Below are positions 16,842-26,935 of a DNA stretch of 64,000 nt, one piece after another. Both the position numbers and the translations under genes were made by a program. Location of the stretch: positions 305,308 to 369,307 of the forward strand of contig NZ_SWMS01000004.1 of the NCBI RefSeq assembly GCF_005146945.1. The letters run 5' to 3'. Origin of the DNA: Prauserella endophytica. GTDB taxonomy: Bacteria; Actinomycetota; Actinomycetes; Mycobacteriales; Pseudonocardiaceae. Every line of letters starts with the position of its first letter. Positions within the stretch are counted from its first letter, which is position 1. Below the pieces are notes generated by a model. It saw only the letters and a program-made list of their open reading frames with translations, ran no database searches and was not told where the DNA came from.

Positions 16842-18701
16842 ATGACAAGCGCGACCTCGCGATCGGAAACGAACGCCGGGCCAACGGCCCCGGCGTCGTC
16901 GAGTCAATCAGGAGCACGGCCGAAGCCGGCGCCGCCCGCAGGGACACCCGTCAGGGTGACCGGGGCGCAGTCGCTGGTCAGGTCACTCGAGGCGGTCGGC
17001 GTCGAGGTGGTGTTCGGTATTCCGGGCGGCACCATCCTGCCTGCGTACGACCCACTTCTCGACTCCACGAAGGTGCGGCACGTCCTCGTCCGCCACGAGC
17101 AGGGCGCGGGCCACGCGGCCACCGGCTACGCACAGGCGACCGGCAAGGTCGGCGTGTGCATGGCGACGTCGGGACCGGGCGCCACGAACCTCGTCACGCC
17201 GCTGGCCGACGCCAACATGGACTCCGTGCCCGTCGTGGCCATCACGGGCCAGCAGACGCGTGCGCTGATCGGCACCGACGCCTTCCAGGAAGCCGACATC
17301 TGCGGCATCACGATGCCGATCACCAAGCACAACTTCCTCGTCACCGACCCCGTGGACATCCCGAGGGTCATCGCCGAGGCGTTCCACCTGGCGAGCTCCG
17401 GACGTCCCGGCCCGGTCCTGGTGGACATCCCGAAGGACGTGCTCCAGGAGGCCACCTCGTTCTCGTGGCCGCCCGAGCTGCACCTGCCCGGGTACCGGCC
17501 CACGCTGCGCCCGCACGGCAAGCAGGTGCGCGAGGCGGCCCGGCTGATCACGCAGGCCCGCAGGCCGGTGCTCTACGTGGGCGGCGGCGTGCTCAAGGCG
17601 CAGGCCTCCGAGCAGCTGCGCGAGCTGGCCGAGCTGACCGGTATCCCCGTGGTGACCACGCTGATGGCTAGGGGCGCCTTTCCCGACTCGCACCGGCAGC
17701 ACCTCGGCATGCCGGGCATGCACGGCTCCGTGGCCGCGGTCGCGGCGATGCAGCGAGCCGACCTGCTGGTGGCGCTGGGTGCCCGGTTCGACGACCGCGT
17801 GACCGGTCAGCTGTCCTCCTTCGCGCCCGACGCCGCGGTGGTGCACGCCGACATCGACCCGGCGGAGATCTCGAAGAACCGCAAGGCCGACGTGCCGATC
17901 GTGGGTGACTGCGCCGAGATCATCGGCGAGCTGATCGCGGCCGTGAAGGCCGAGACCGAGCGCGACGGCAAGGCCGACCTCACGCCGTGGTGGACGCAGG
18001 TGGACGCCTGGCGTGACACGTTCCCCGCGGGCTACGAGTGGCCCGCGGACGGCACGCTCTCGCCGCAGTACGTCATCGAGCGCATCGGCGAGATCGTCGG
18101 CCCTGACGCGATCTACGCGGCGGGCGTCGGCCAGCACCAGATGTGGGCGGCGCAGTTCATCAAGTACGAGAACCCGAGGACGTGGATCAACTCGGGCGGG
18201 CTCGGCACGATGGGCTTCGCGGTGCCCGCCGCGATGGGCGCGCAGTTCGGCGCACCCGGCAAGCAGGTGTGGGCGATCGACGGTGACGGCTGCTTCCAGA
18301 TGACCAACCAGGAGCTGGCCACGTGCGCCATCGAGGGCGCGCCGATCAAGGTCGCGGTGATCAACAACGGCAACCTCGGCATGGTCCGCCAGTGGCAGAA
18401 TCTCTTCTACGCCGAGCGCTACTCGAACACCGACCTCGGCACCCACAAGCACCGCATCCCCGATTTCACCCTCCTCGCCGAGGCGCTGGGCTGCGCGGGC
18501 CTGCGCTGCGAGACGAAGGAGGAGGTCGACGACGTGATCCGCAGGGCCATGGAGATCAACGACCGGCCCGTGGTGATCGACTTCGTCGTCGGCAAGGATG
18601 CCCAGGTGTGGCCGATGGTCGCGGCGGGCACCGGCAACGACGAGATCATGGCCGCACGCGGCATCCGGCCCCTTTTCGACGACGACGAGGTGTCCCAGTG
18701 A
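16842..18701 (+). CDS. ilvB: Acetolactate synthase large subunit
   Basis: A 619-residue TPP- and FAD-dependent enzyme. It condenses pyruvate with pyruvate or 2-ketobutyrate, the first shared step of Val/Leu/Ile synthesis. A 36-residue Ser/Ala/Pro-rich N-terminal extension precedes the catalytic fold. The catalytic Glu lies in [16 protein letters not shown]; the TPP/Mg motif is [15 protein letters not shown]...NNGNLG. It is the first gene of ilvBNC and sits behind a leader-peptide attenuator. Confidence 0.97.
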   Translation: MTSATSRSETNAGPTAPASSSQSGARPKPAPPAGTPVRVTGAQSLVRSLEAVGVEVVFGIPGGTILPAYDPLLDSTKVRHVLVRHEQGAGHAATGYAQATGKVGVCMATSGPGATNLVTPLADANMDSVPVVAITGQQTRALIGTDAFQEADICGITMPITKHNFLVTDPVDIPRVIAEAFHLASSGRPGPVLVDIPKDVLQEATSFSWPPELHLPGYRPTLRPHGKQVREAARLITQARRPVLYVGGGVLKAQASEQLRELAELTGIPVVTTLMARGAFPDSHRQHLGMPGMHGSVAAVAAMQRADLLVALGARFDDRVTGQLSSFAPDAAVVHADIDPAEISKNRKADVPIVGDCAEIIGELIAAVKAETERDGKADLTPWWTQVDAWRDTFPAGYEWPADGTLSPQYVIERIGEIVGPDAIYAAGVGQHQMWAAQFIKYENPRTWINSGGLGTMGFAVPAAMGAQFGAPGKQVWAIDGDGCFQMTNQELATCAIEGAPIKVAVINNGNLGMVRQWQNLFYAERYSNTDLGTHKHRIPDFTLLAEALGCAGLRCETKEEVDDVIRRAMEINDRPVVIDFVVGKDAQVWPMVAAGTGNDEIMAARGIRPLFDDDEVSQ

Positions 18702-18800
18702 GCGCTGACGACCGGAGGGAGGAAGCGCTCCGAGCAGCACAGCGTGGTCGTGCCTCATGGGCGTTTTCGCGGACTGAGGAACGAAGGGAGCAAAACGCTC

Positions 18801-20400
<1,600 letters not shown>

Positions 20401-20419
20401 CGCGAGGATTTTTCACGGT

Positions 20420-20497
20420 CCCCAAGGCCGCTTTTGGTCAACACGGGCGACGCGCAGTGGGCGCGCTCAATGCACCGAAGGTGGCCTTGGGGGCTTT
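20420..20497 (+). terminator. Terminator-like inverted repeat after ilvC
   Basis: CCCCAAGGCCGCTTTTGGT (from 20420) pairs imperfectly with ACCGAAGGTGGCCTTGGGG (ending 20493). A short TTT lies just after, within GGGGGCTTTCTC. It closes the ilvBNC transcript before the DUF397 gene. Confidence 0.65.
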
Positions 20498-20522
20498 CTC
20501 GTCTTGGCTTACCGTGGCGGCC

Positions 20523-20783
20523 ATGAGCAAGGATTCCTCGGCCATCGTCGACGACAAGGCCGATCTTCGGGGGGCGCTGGATCTGAGCGACGCCGAATGG
20601 CACCGGGTCCAGCCGGAGGGCGACACGGTCGAGTACACCTTCGTGCCGCACACGGACGGTGTCACTTATGTCGCCTTGCGTCAGTCGTCCGACCCCGGCG
20701 GCGTCGTTCTCGTCTTCACACCGTCCGAATGGGACGCGTTCCTCGCCGGTGTGCGCGACGGGGAGTTCGACCGGCCCGCGTGA
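20523..20783 (+). CDS. DUF397-type small protein
   Basis: An 86-residue protein. The C-terminal half (VALRQSSDPGGVVLVFTPSEWDAFLAGVRDGEFD) is the DUF397 signature, common in actinomycetes. Such genes usually sit next to an XRE-family regulator, and some act with it as a toxin/antitoxin-like or sigma-interfering pair. Here there is no XRE gene in the neighbourhood, so it is an orphan. The ATG at 20523 begins the acidic N-terminus. Its function is unknown. Confidence 0.8.
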   Translation: MSKDSSAIVDDKADLRGALDLSDAEWHRVQPEGDTVEYTFVPHTDGVTYVALRQSSDPGGVVLVFTPSEWDAFLAGVRDGEFDRPA

Positions 20784-20946
20784 GGCGCGGTGGGTGAACG
20801 CCGTTGACCCTCGACGGCCCGGCACCGGACGGTCGCGCTCGGCAGGCCCCGGCACGGGTCGGGACGGGGCGGAAGCGCCGTGAACGCTCCGTTCGCGCCC
20901 GCATCTTGCGTTGTGGACGGATGTCCGCCACGTTAACGCCTGGAGC

Positions 20947-20952
20947 TAAACT
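20947..20952 (+). promoter_or_regulatory. Possible serA -10 box
   Basis: TAAACT fits the TANNNT consensus 73 nt before the serA start; no clear -35 is seen. The 241-nt gap before serA holds nothing else that I can identify. Confidence 0.35.
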
Positions 20953-21024
20953 GCGGGCGCCCCGGCACAGCGCCGTGCCCCCGAGCGCGTCTGCGACACC
21001 GAACCGAGCTACGAAAGGCGCATC

Positions 21025-22620
21025 GTGACCAATTCCAGCCAGCCCGTCGTTCTCCTCGCCGAGAAGCTCGCACCGTCCGCGGTGAGCGTATTCGGGGACG
21101 AGGTCGAGGTCCGGCACGTGGACGGCACCGACCGCCCCGCGCTGCTGGACGCGGTGAAGAACGCCGACGCGCTGCTCGTCCGATCCGCGACCAAGGTCGA
21201 CGCCGAGGTGCTGGGCGCCTCCAGCAGGCTCAAGGTCGTCGCGCGCGCCGGGGTCGGGCTGGACAACGTCGACGTGCCCGCCGCCACCGAGCGCGGGGTG
21301 CTCGTGGTCAACGCGCCCACCTCCAACATCGTCTCCGCCGCCGAGCACGCCGTGGCGCTGCTGCTCGCGGTCGCCCGCCGCGTGCCCGCCGCGGACCAGA
21401 GCCTGCGCGGTGGCGAGTGGAAGCGCAGCTCCTACACCGGCATCGAGCTCAACGGCAAGACCATCGGCGTGGTGGGCTTCGGCAAGATCGGCCAGCTCGT
21501 CGCGCAGCGGCTCGCCGCGTTCGACACGCGGCTGATCGCCTACGACCCGTACACCTCGCCCGCCCGCGCCGCGCAGCTCGGCGTCGAGCTCGTCTCGCTC
21601 GACGAGCTGCTCGCCCGCGCCGACGCGATCTCCATCCACCTGCCCAAGACGCCGGAGACCAAGGGCCTCATCGACGCCGCCGCGCTCGCGAAGACCAAGA
21701 AGGGCGTGCTGATCGTCAACGCCGCCCGCGGCGGGCTCGTCGACGAGGAGGCGCTCGCGAACGCGGTCCGCGACGGTCACGTCGGCGGCGCGGGCATCGA
21801 CGTGTTCGCCAGCGAGCCCACCACCTCCAGCCCGCTGTTCGACCTCCCCAACGTCGTGGTGACCCCGCACCTCGGCGCCTCCACCGCCGAGGCGCAGGAC
21901 CGCGCGGGCACCGACGTCGCGCGCTCGACGCTGCTCGCCCTGCGTGGTGACTTCGTGCCGGACGCGGTGAACGTCGCGGGCGGAAAGGTCACCGAGGAGG
22001 TCCGCCCTTACCTCGGGCTCGCGCAGAAGCTCGGCACGGTGCTCTCGGCGTTCAGCGCGAAGGCGCCCTCCTCGGTCGCGGTGGTCGCCAGCGGTGAGCT
22101 GTCGGGCGAGGACGTCAGCGTGCTGCAGCTCGCGGCGCTGCGCGGGGTGTTCTCGGGTGTGGTCGAGAACCAGGTCACCTTCGTCAACGCGCCTCGCCTC
22201 GCCGAGGAGCTCGGCGTGCAGGTGAGCGTGACGACCGAGCCGGAGAGCACCAACTACCGCAGCCAGCTCACCGTGCGTGCCGTGCACGCGGACGGCACCG
22301 TGCACACGGTGTCGGGCGCGGTCACCGGCAAGGACGAGGTCGAGAAGCTCATCGAGGTCAACGGCAGGCACTTCGACATCCGTGCCGAGGGCAACATGCT
22401 GCTGCTCGAGTACCCGGACCGTCCGGGGATCATGGGCCGCGTCGGCACCCTGCTCGGCGAGGCCGGCATCAACATCGAGGCCGCGCAGATCAGCCAGACC
22501 ACGGACCGCTCCGACGCGGTGATGCTGCTGCGTGTCGACCGCCCGGTGGACGCCCACCTGCTCGACCCGATCGGCGCGAGCGTCGACGCCCGCATGATCC
22601 GCGCGATCACCTTCGCCTGA
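21025..22620 (+). CDS. serA: D-3-phosphoglycerate dehydrogenase, long form
   Basis: A 531-residue NAD enzyme that oxidises 3-phosphoglycerate, the first step of serine synthesis. The Rossmann loop is VGFGKIGQLVAQRLAAF; the catalytic residues are in NAARGGLVDEEAL and TPHLGASTAEAQD. After about residue 315 comes the ASB domain, then an ACT domain (LLLEYPDRPGIMGRVGTLLG) that binds serine for feedback control. This three-domain form is the mycobacterial SerA1 type. GTG at 21025 follows GAAAGG. Confidence 0.97.
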   Translation: MTNSSQPVVLLAEKLAPSAVSVFGDEVEVRHVDGTDRPALLDAVKNADALLVRSATKVDAEVLGASSRLKVVARAGVGLDNVDVPAATERGVLVVNAPTSNIVSAAEHAVALLLAVARRVPAADQSLRGGEWKRSSYTGIELNGKTIGVVGFGKIGQLVAQRLAAFDTRLIAYDPYTSPARAAQLGVELVSLDELLARADAISIHLPKTPETKGLIDAAALAKTKKGVLIVNAARGGLVDEEALANAVRDGHVGGAGIDVFASEPTTSSPLFDLPNVVVTPHLGASTAEAQDRAGTDVARSTLLALRGDFVPDAVNVAGGKVTEEVRPYLGLAQKLGTVLSAFSAKAPSSVAVVASGELSGEDVSVLQLAALRGVFSGVVENQVTFVNAPRLAEELGVQVSVTTEPESTNYRSQLTVRAVHADGTVHTVSGAVTGKDEVEKLIEVNGRHFDIRAEGNMLLLEYPDRPGIMGRVGTLLGEAGINIEAAQISQTTDRSDAVMLLRVDRPVDAHLLDPIGASVDARMIRAITFA

Positions 22621-22741
22621 GGCGCCCTCGCGCTCCACAGTGGACGTCGCGCGGTCAAGTGGAGTGCGGGCATGGCGGCGCCGGCCGACTGCGAGGCCGG
22701 TCGGCGCCCCCTACGCGCATGATGATCATCTTGGGTAGCAC

Positions 22742-22763
22742 CGTGCCACCATCGGGTGGCACG
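22742..22763. promoter_or_regulatory. Perfect 9-bp inverted repeat upstream of leuB
   Basis: CGTGCCACC-ATCG-GGTGGCACG lies in the 275-nt gap between serA and leuB. There is no T-run after it. It could be the serA terminator (GC-rich actinobacterial hairpins often lack a T tract) or an operator for leuB. The rest of this gap shows no gene. Confidence 0.55.
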
Positions 22764-22895
22764 ATGTGCGGCCACTGCGGCGTAAGGGTGGTAGTGCTTC
22801 GGGCTTTTGTCGACTGCGGGTAACCTGCCGACGCTGGAGTTCGATGCGAATGGGGCAATCGGGACGCCGGTCGCCCGACTGACGGAGGTGTGTGG

Positions 22896-23936
22896 ATGCG
22901 GCTCGCTGTGATCCCCGGTGACGGGATCGGGCCCGAGGTGGTGACCGAGGCACTCAAGGTGCTGGCCGAGGTCGTCCCGAACGCCGAGACGACCAACTAC
23001 GACCTCGGCGCCACCCGCTGGCACGCGACCGGCGAACTGCTTCCCGAGTCCGTTCTCGGCGAGCTCCGCCAGCACGACGCGATCCTGCTCGGCGCGGTCG
23101 GCGACCCGAGCGTCCCCAGCGGCATCCTCGAGCGCGGCCTGCTGCTGCGCCTGCGCTTCGAGCTCGACCACCACGTGAACCTCCGCCCCGCGCGGCTGTA
23201 CCCGGGCGTGCGTGGGCCGCTGGCCGACCCCGGCGACATCGACATGGTCGTGGTGCGCGAGGGCACCGAGGGCCCGTACGCGGGCAACGGCGGCCTGCTG
23301 CGCAAGGACACCGAGCACGAGATCGCCACCGAGGTCAGCGTCAACACGGCGTTCGGCATCCGGCGGGTGGTGGCCGACGCGTTCAAACGGGCCGAGGAGC
23401 GGCCCCGCAAGCACCTGACGCTGGTGCACAAGACCAACGTGCTGGAGCACGCCGGTTCGCTGTGGTCGCGCATCGTCGAGGAGGTCTCGCTGGAGCACCC
23501 CGACGTGACGGTGGCCTACTCGCACGTCGACGCGGCGACGATCCACCTGGTCACCGACCCGAGCCGGTTCGACGTGATGGTGACCGACAACCTGTTCGGC
23601 GACATCATCACCGACCTCGCCGCCGCCGTCACCGGTGGCATCGGCCTCGCCGCGAGCGGCAACCTCGACATCACCAGGCGCAACCCGAGCATGTTCGAGC
23701 CGGTGCACGGCAGCGCCCCGGACATCGCGGGGCAGAACCTGGCCGATCCGACCGCCGCCGTGCTGTCGGTGTCGCTGCTGCTCGACCACCTCGGGGAGAA
23801 GGAGGCCGCGCGCCGCATCGAGGCGTCGGTGGCCTTCGACCTCGCCACCCGCGACCAGGCGTCGCCGGGCGCCACGCAGGCGATCGGCGACCGCCTCGCC
23901 GCGCTCGTCTCCTCCAACACCCGGCAGGCCGGCTGA
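22896..23936 (+). CDS. leuB: 3-isopropylmalate dehydrogenase
   Basis: A 346-residue NAD enzyme that oxidatively decarboxylates 3-isopropylmalate in leucine synthesis. Motifs include [27 protein letters not shown] and the [18 protein letters not shown] substrate/metal loop. ATG at 22896 is chosen because GGAGG ends 7 nt before it; GTG at 22890 would be too close. The compact length fits actinobacterial LeuB. A strong terminator follows. Confidence 0.96.
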   Translation: MRLAVIPGDGIGPEVVTEALKVLAEVVPNAETTNYDLGATRWHATGELLPESVLGELRQHDAILLGAVGDPSVPSGILERGLLLRLRFELDHHVNLRPARLYPGVRGPLADPGDIDMVVVREGTEGPYAGNGGLLRKDTEHEIATEVSVNTAFGIRRVVADAFKRAEERPRKHLTLVHKTNVLEHAGSLWSRIVEEVSLEHPDVTVAYSHVDAATIHLVTDPSRFDVMVTDNLFGDIITDLAAAVTGGIGLAASGNLDITRRNPSMFEPVHGSAPDIAGQNLADPTAAVLSVSLLLDHLGEKEAARRIEASVAFDLATRDQASPGATQAIGDRLAALVSSNTRQAG

Positions 23937-23956
23937 CCTGCCACACGTGTGTGACG

Positions 23957-23992
23957 CACCTCCCGGGGGAACCCTCCCCCGGGAGGTGTTTT
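23957..23992 (+). terminator. Intrinsic terminator after leuB
   Basis: CACCTCCCGGGGGA pairs perfectly with TCCCCCGGGAGGTG across a 4-nt loop, followed by TTTT. This is a textbook rho-independent terminator. It separates leuB from the small gene at 23996. Confidence 0.9.
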
Positions 23993-23995
23993 CAC

Positions 23996-24196
23996 ATGTG
24001 GACATGGTTGCGCACCTTGCTGGCCCGCAGGGAGCCCGCCGAGTCGACCGCGCCCGAGGCGGACGCGGCCACCGACCCCGCCGTGGCCAAGGCCCGGCCC
24101 AAGCGGGACACCGGGACGTTCGTCGGCAGGACCCAGGGCGAGGACGAGGGGTACGCGGGGGAGACCGGAGCCGAGCGCAGGCAGGAGGAAGACTGA
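23996..24196 (+). CDS. Small protein of 66 residues with GYAGETGAE tail
   Basis: The ORF begins MWTWLRTLLARREPAEST and ends GEDEGYAGETGAERRQEED. The N-terminal 12 residues are amphipathic and the rest is charged and probably disordered. I recall short actinobacterial proteins with the same GYAGETGAE ending, which is why I keep it. It starts 4 nt after the leuB terminator's T-run and has no clear ribosome-binding site. A function cannot be proposed. Confidence 0.5.
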   Translation: MWTWLRTLLARREPAESTAPEADAATDPAVAKARPKRDTGTFVGRTQGEDEGYAGETGAERRQEED

Positions 24197-24227
24197 CGAC
24201 CGGTACGTGAAACCGGTCGCTCACGGG

Positions 24228-24256
24228 TTGGACATCGCGCGCCGCTGTGGCATGAT
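24228..24256 (+). promoter_or_regulatory. Promoter of the cimA leader transcript
   Basis: TTGGAC (24228-24233), a 17-nt spacer and CATGAT (24251-24256) form a good actinobacterial promoter. The leader ATG at 24264 begins 7 nt after the -10, the distance expected for a leaderless start. Confidence 0.7.
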
Positions 24257-24263
24257 GCCCGGC

Positions 24264-24308
24264 ATGAACACGTCTCGCGTGATCATTATCGCCAAGCGCG
24301 CCGGATAG
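24264..24308 (+). CDS. cimA leader peptide, 14 residues, Val-Ile-Ile-Ile run
   Basis: The ORF encodes MNTSRVIIIAKRAG. Three consecutive isoleucine codons (ATC ATT ATC) follow a valine codon, then a stop and two mutually exclusive hairpins. Isoleucine is the end product of the citramalate route begun by the downstream enzyme. There is no ribosome-binding site, and the ATG lies at the predicted transcription start. Confidence 0.82.
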   Translation: MNTSRVIIIAKRAG

Positions 24309-24334
24309 GGCTTTCGACGAAAGCAGCCGGCGCG
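24297..24334 (+). promoter_or_regulatory. Candidate antiterminator hairpin of the cimA attenuator
   Basis: CGCGCCGG (24297-24304) pairs with CCGGCGCG (24327-24334), with an inner CTTTCG/CGAAAG stem. The 5' arm overlaps the last codons of the leader peptide, so a ribosome at the stop codon would disrupt it, whereas one stalled at the Ile codons would not. Confidence 0.6.
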
Positions 24335-24336
24335 CA

Positions 24337-24365
24337 GACCTCTCGCATCCGCGAGGGGTCTTTTT
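24337..24365 (+). terminator. cimA attenuator terminator
   Basis: GACCTCTCGC pairs with GCGAGGGGTC (one G-U) around ATCC and is followed by five T residues. It lies 29 nt past the leader stop and 33 nt before cimA. Confidence 0.85.
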
Positions 24366-24397
24366 GTTTGTCAGGAAACAGCTTCGAGGAGAACCCC

Positions 24398-26014
24398 GTG
24401 ACTCGCACGGAACCAGCCGGAACCCCGCTGGGCGACCAGTTCCACCTGTACGACACGACCCTGCGCGACGGCGCGCAGCGGGAGGGCGTCACGTACTCGG
24501 TGGCGGACAAGATCGCTGTCGCGGGTCTGCTGGACGAGCTGGGTGTGGGGTTCATCGAGGGTGGCTGGCCCGGCGCGATGCCCAAGGACACCGAGTTCTT
24601 CGCGCGCGCCGCCGCCGGGGACCTGGTGCTCAAGCACGCCGTGCTCGTGGCGTTCGGCTCCACGCGCAAGGCGGGCGTGCGCGCCGCCGAGGACTCGCAG
24701 GTGCGGGCGCTGCTCGACTCGCAGGCTCCGGTGGTGACCCTCGTCGCCAAGTCCGACGTGCGGCACATCGAGCGCGCGCTGCGCGTGGACGTCGCGGAGG
24801 CGTGCGCCATGGTCGAGGACACCGTGTCGTTCCTCGTCGGGGAGGGCAGGCGCGTCTTCCTCGACGCCGAGCACTTCTTCGACGGCTACGCGCACGATCC
24901 GGACACTGCGCTGCGGGTGCTCGACGCCGCGGGCAGGGCCGGAGCCGACGTGGTGGTGCTGTGCGACACCAACGGAGGGCAGCTTCCGCTCGGGCTCGCC
25001 GAGACCGTGCGCGAGGTCGCCGAGCGGACCGGGCTGCGGCTCGGCATCCACTGTCAGGACGACACCTCGTGCGCCGTCGCCAACAGCATCGCCGCTGTGC
25101 AGGCGGGCGCCACCCACGTGCAGTGCACCGCGAACGGTTACGGGGAGCGGGCCGGCAACGCCGACCTGTTCGCCGTGACGGGAAACCTGGTGACCAAGCT
25201 CGGCATGGACGTGCTCCCCAGCGGGGGCGCGGCCGAGCTGACCCGCGTCTCCCATGCCCTTGCCGAGATCGCGAACATCGCCCCCGACACCCACCAGGCC
25301 TACGTCGGGGCGTCGGCCTTCGCCCACAAGGCGGGGCTGCACGCGAGCGCGATCAAAGTGGATCCGTTGTTGTACAACCACATCGATCCCGCTTCGGTCG
25401 GCAACGACATGAGGGTCCTGGTCACCGAGATGGCCGGCAAGGCGAGCCTCGAGCTCAAGGGACGTGAGCTCGGGGTGGACCTTGCCGGTCGGCCCGAGGC
25501 GCTCGGCAGCGCCGTCGCGAAGGTCAAGACACTGGAGGCGAGCGGCTGGTCGTTCGAGGCCGCGGACGCCTCACTGGAGCTGTTGCTGCGCAGGGAGGTA
25601 GCCGGGGCCGAGGGGACGTCGCCGGACGAGCCGCCGTTCACCCTCGAGTCCTACCGCGTCGTGCTCGACCACCGCGCCGACGGCGAGGTGATCGCCGAGG
25701 CGACCGTCAAGGTGCACGTCGACGGCGAGCGGGTGATCGCGACGGCCGAGGGCAACGGGCCGGTCAACGCGCTGGACGCCGCGCTGCGCAAGGCGCTCCT
25801 GCCGCACCTGTCCTGGTTGGACAAGGTGGAGCTCGCGGACTACAAGGTCCGGATCCTCTCCAACCACGCGGGCACCGATGCCGTCACCCGCGTGCTCATC
25901 GAGTCCTCCGACGGCGAGCGCGAATGGACCACCGTGGGCGTGCACGAGAACATCGTGGAGGCCAGCTGGCTGGCGCTGTGCGACGCGCTGCTGCACAAGA
26001 GCCTGCGGATTTGA
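24398..26014 (+). CDS. cimA: Citramalate synthase
   Basis: A 538-residue enzyme that condenses acetyl-CoA with pyruvate to (R)-citramalate, giving a threonine-independent route to 2-ketobutyrate and isoleucine. The catalytic HMGL-like barrel begins LYDTTLRDGAQREGVTYS and the metal site is in HCQDD. The C-terminal LeuA-dimer-type regulatory domain starts near residue 400. The sequence looks like the CimA family rather than LeuA. GTG at 24398 follows GAGGAG by 6 nt. Control by an Ile leader peptide supports the assignment. Confidence 0.93.
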   Translation: MTRTEPAGTPLGDQFHLYDTTLRDGAQREGVTYSVADKIAVAGLLDELGVGFIEGGWPGAMPKDTEFFARAAAGDLVLKHAVLVAFGSTRKAGVRAAEDSQVRALLDSQAPVVTLVAKSDVRHIERALRVDVAEACAMVEDTVSFLVGEGRRVFLDAEHFFDGYAHDPDTALRVLDAAGRAGADVVVLCDTNGGQLPLGLAETVREVAERTGLRLGIHCQDDTSCAVANSIAAVQAGATHVQCTANGYGERAGNADLFAVTGNLVTKLGMDVLPSGGAAELTRVSHALAEIANIAPDTHQAYVGASAFAHKAGLHASAIKVDPLLYNHIDPASVGNDMRVLVTEMAGKASLELKGRELGVDLAGRPEALGSAVAKVKTLEASGWSFEAADASLELLLRREVAGAEGTSPDEPPFTLESYRVVLDHRADGEVIAEATVKVHVDGERVIATAEGNGPVNALDAALRKALLPHLSWLDKVELADYKVRILSNHAGTDAVTRVLIESSDGEREWTTVGVHENIVEASWLALCDALLHKSLRI

Positions 26015-26020
26015 GCAGGG

Positions 26021-26128
26021 CCCGCCCGTCTCCCACCACCGCCCAAACGGACACGCTCCGCGTGACGGCCTACGCCCGCCCGTCTCCCACCACCGCCCAA
26101 ACGGACACGCTCCGCGTGACAGCCTACG
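26021..26128. repeat. Two 54-bp tandem copies of the spacer element
   Basis: CCCGCCCGTCTCCCACCACC starts at 26021 and again at 26075, an exact 54-bp period. It is related to the spacer in the 86-bp array. The second copy ends in TACGAT, which looks like the -10 of the next gene. Confidence 0.85.
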
Positions 26129-26130
26129 AT
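26102..26130 (+). promoter_or_regulatory. Candidate promoter formed by the second 54-bp copy
   Basis: CGGACA (26102-26107) and TACGAT (26125-26130) are 17 nt apart. The next gene's GTG begins 6 nt later with no ribosome-binding site, so the transcript may be leaderless. In the first copy the matching hexamer is TACGCC. Confidence 0.5.
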
Positions 26131-26136
26131 TCAAGA

Positions 26137-26907
26137 GTGCGTCTAGCTCGAGTTGCTCATCCCGAAGGCGTCGCGTTCGTGTCCGTCGAGGGCGACGACA
26201 CCGACGCTGTGGTCAAGGAGATCGCCGACCACCCGTTCGGCACGCCCAGCTTCACCGGCAGGCAGTGGCCGCTGGCCGACGTCCGGCTGCTGGCCCCCAT
26301 CCTGCCGTCGAAGGTCATCGCCGTGGGCCGGAACTACGCCGCGCACGCGCAGGAGTTCGGCAACGAGGTCCCCGGTGAGCCGATGATCTTCCTGAAGCCG
26401 TCGACGAGCGTGATCGGCCCGAACGCGGCCATCAAGCTGCCGCCCGCGTCGTCGCGTGTGGACTTCGAGGGAGAGCTGGCCGTGGTGATCGGTCAGCCGG
26501 TGCGAAACGTGCCCGCCGCGCGGGCGGCGCAGGCCATCCTCGGCTACACGATCGCCAACGACGTGAGCGCGCGGGACCTGCAGAAGTCCGACGGGCAGTG
26601 GGGCAGGGCCAAGGGGTTCGACACGTTCTGCCCCCTCGGGCCGTGGATCGAGACCTCGATCGACCCTGCCGACCTCGCCCTCAAGTCCGAGGTGGACGGC
26701 GAGATCAAGCAGGACTCGCGCACGTCGGCGCTGGTGCACAAGATCCCGCAGCTGGTGGAGTTCGTGTCGTCGGTGATGACGCTGCTGCCCGGGGACACGA
26801 TCCTCACCGGCACACCGGAGGGCGTCGGCCCGATCACCGACGGGCAGCAGGTCTCCATCACCATCGAGGGCATCGGCACGCTGACCAACTCGGTACAGAA
26901 GGCCTGA
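26137..26907 (+). CDS. Fumarylacetoacetate hydrolase family protein
   Basis: A 256-residue enzyme. The family core begins KVIAVGRNYAAHAQEFG. The metal-binding Glu/Asp positions are in VDFEGELAVVIGQP and NDVSARDLQKSDGQWGRAKGFDTFCP. The product loop is ILTGTPEGVGP. Relatives act as acylpyruvases, oxaloacetate decarboxylases or ring-cleavage isomerases. It sits where Rv2993c sits, upstream of gltX. The exact substrate cannot be read from sequence. Confidence 0.88.
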   Translation: MRLARVAHPEGVAFVSVEGDDTDAVVKEIADHPFGTPSFTGRQWPLADVRLLAPILPSKVIAVGRNYAAHAQEFGNEVPGEPMIFLKPSTSVIGPNAAIKLPPASSRVDFEGELAVVIGQPVRNVPAARAAQAILGYTIANDVSARDLQKSDGQWGRAKGFDTFCPLGPWIETSIDPADLALKSEVDGEIKQDSRTSALVHKIPQLVEFVSSVMTLLPGDTILTGTPEGVGPITDGQQVSITIEGIGTLTNSVQKA

Positions 26908-26935
26908 CGCCCGAGGCGCGTGGCAGAAAGATCCG

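Noticed and set aside
22788..22823. Val-rich mini-ORF (VVVLRAFVDCG) upstream of leuB as an attenuation leader
   Set aside because: No promoter at leaderless spacing, no T-run terminator or alternative hairpin between it and leuB, and its reading frame could be chance.
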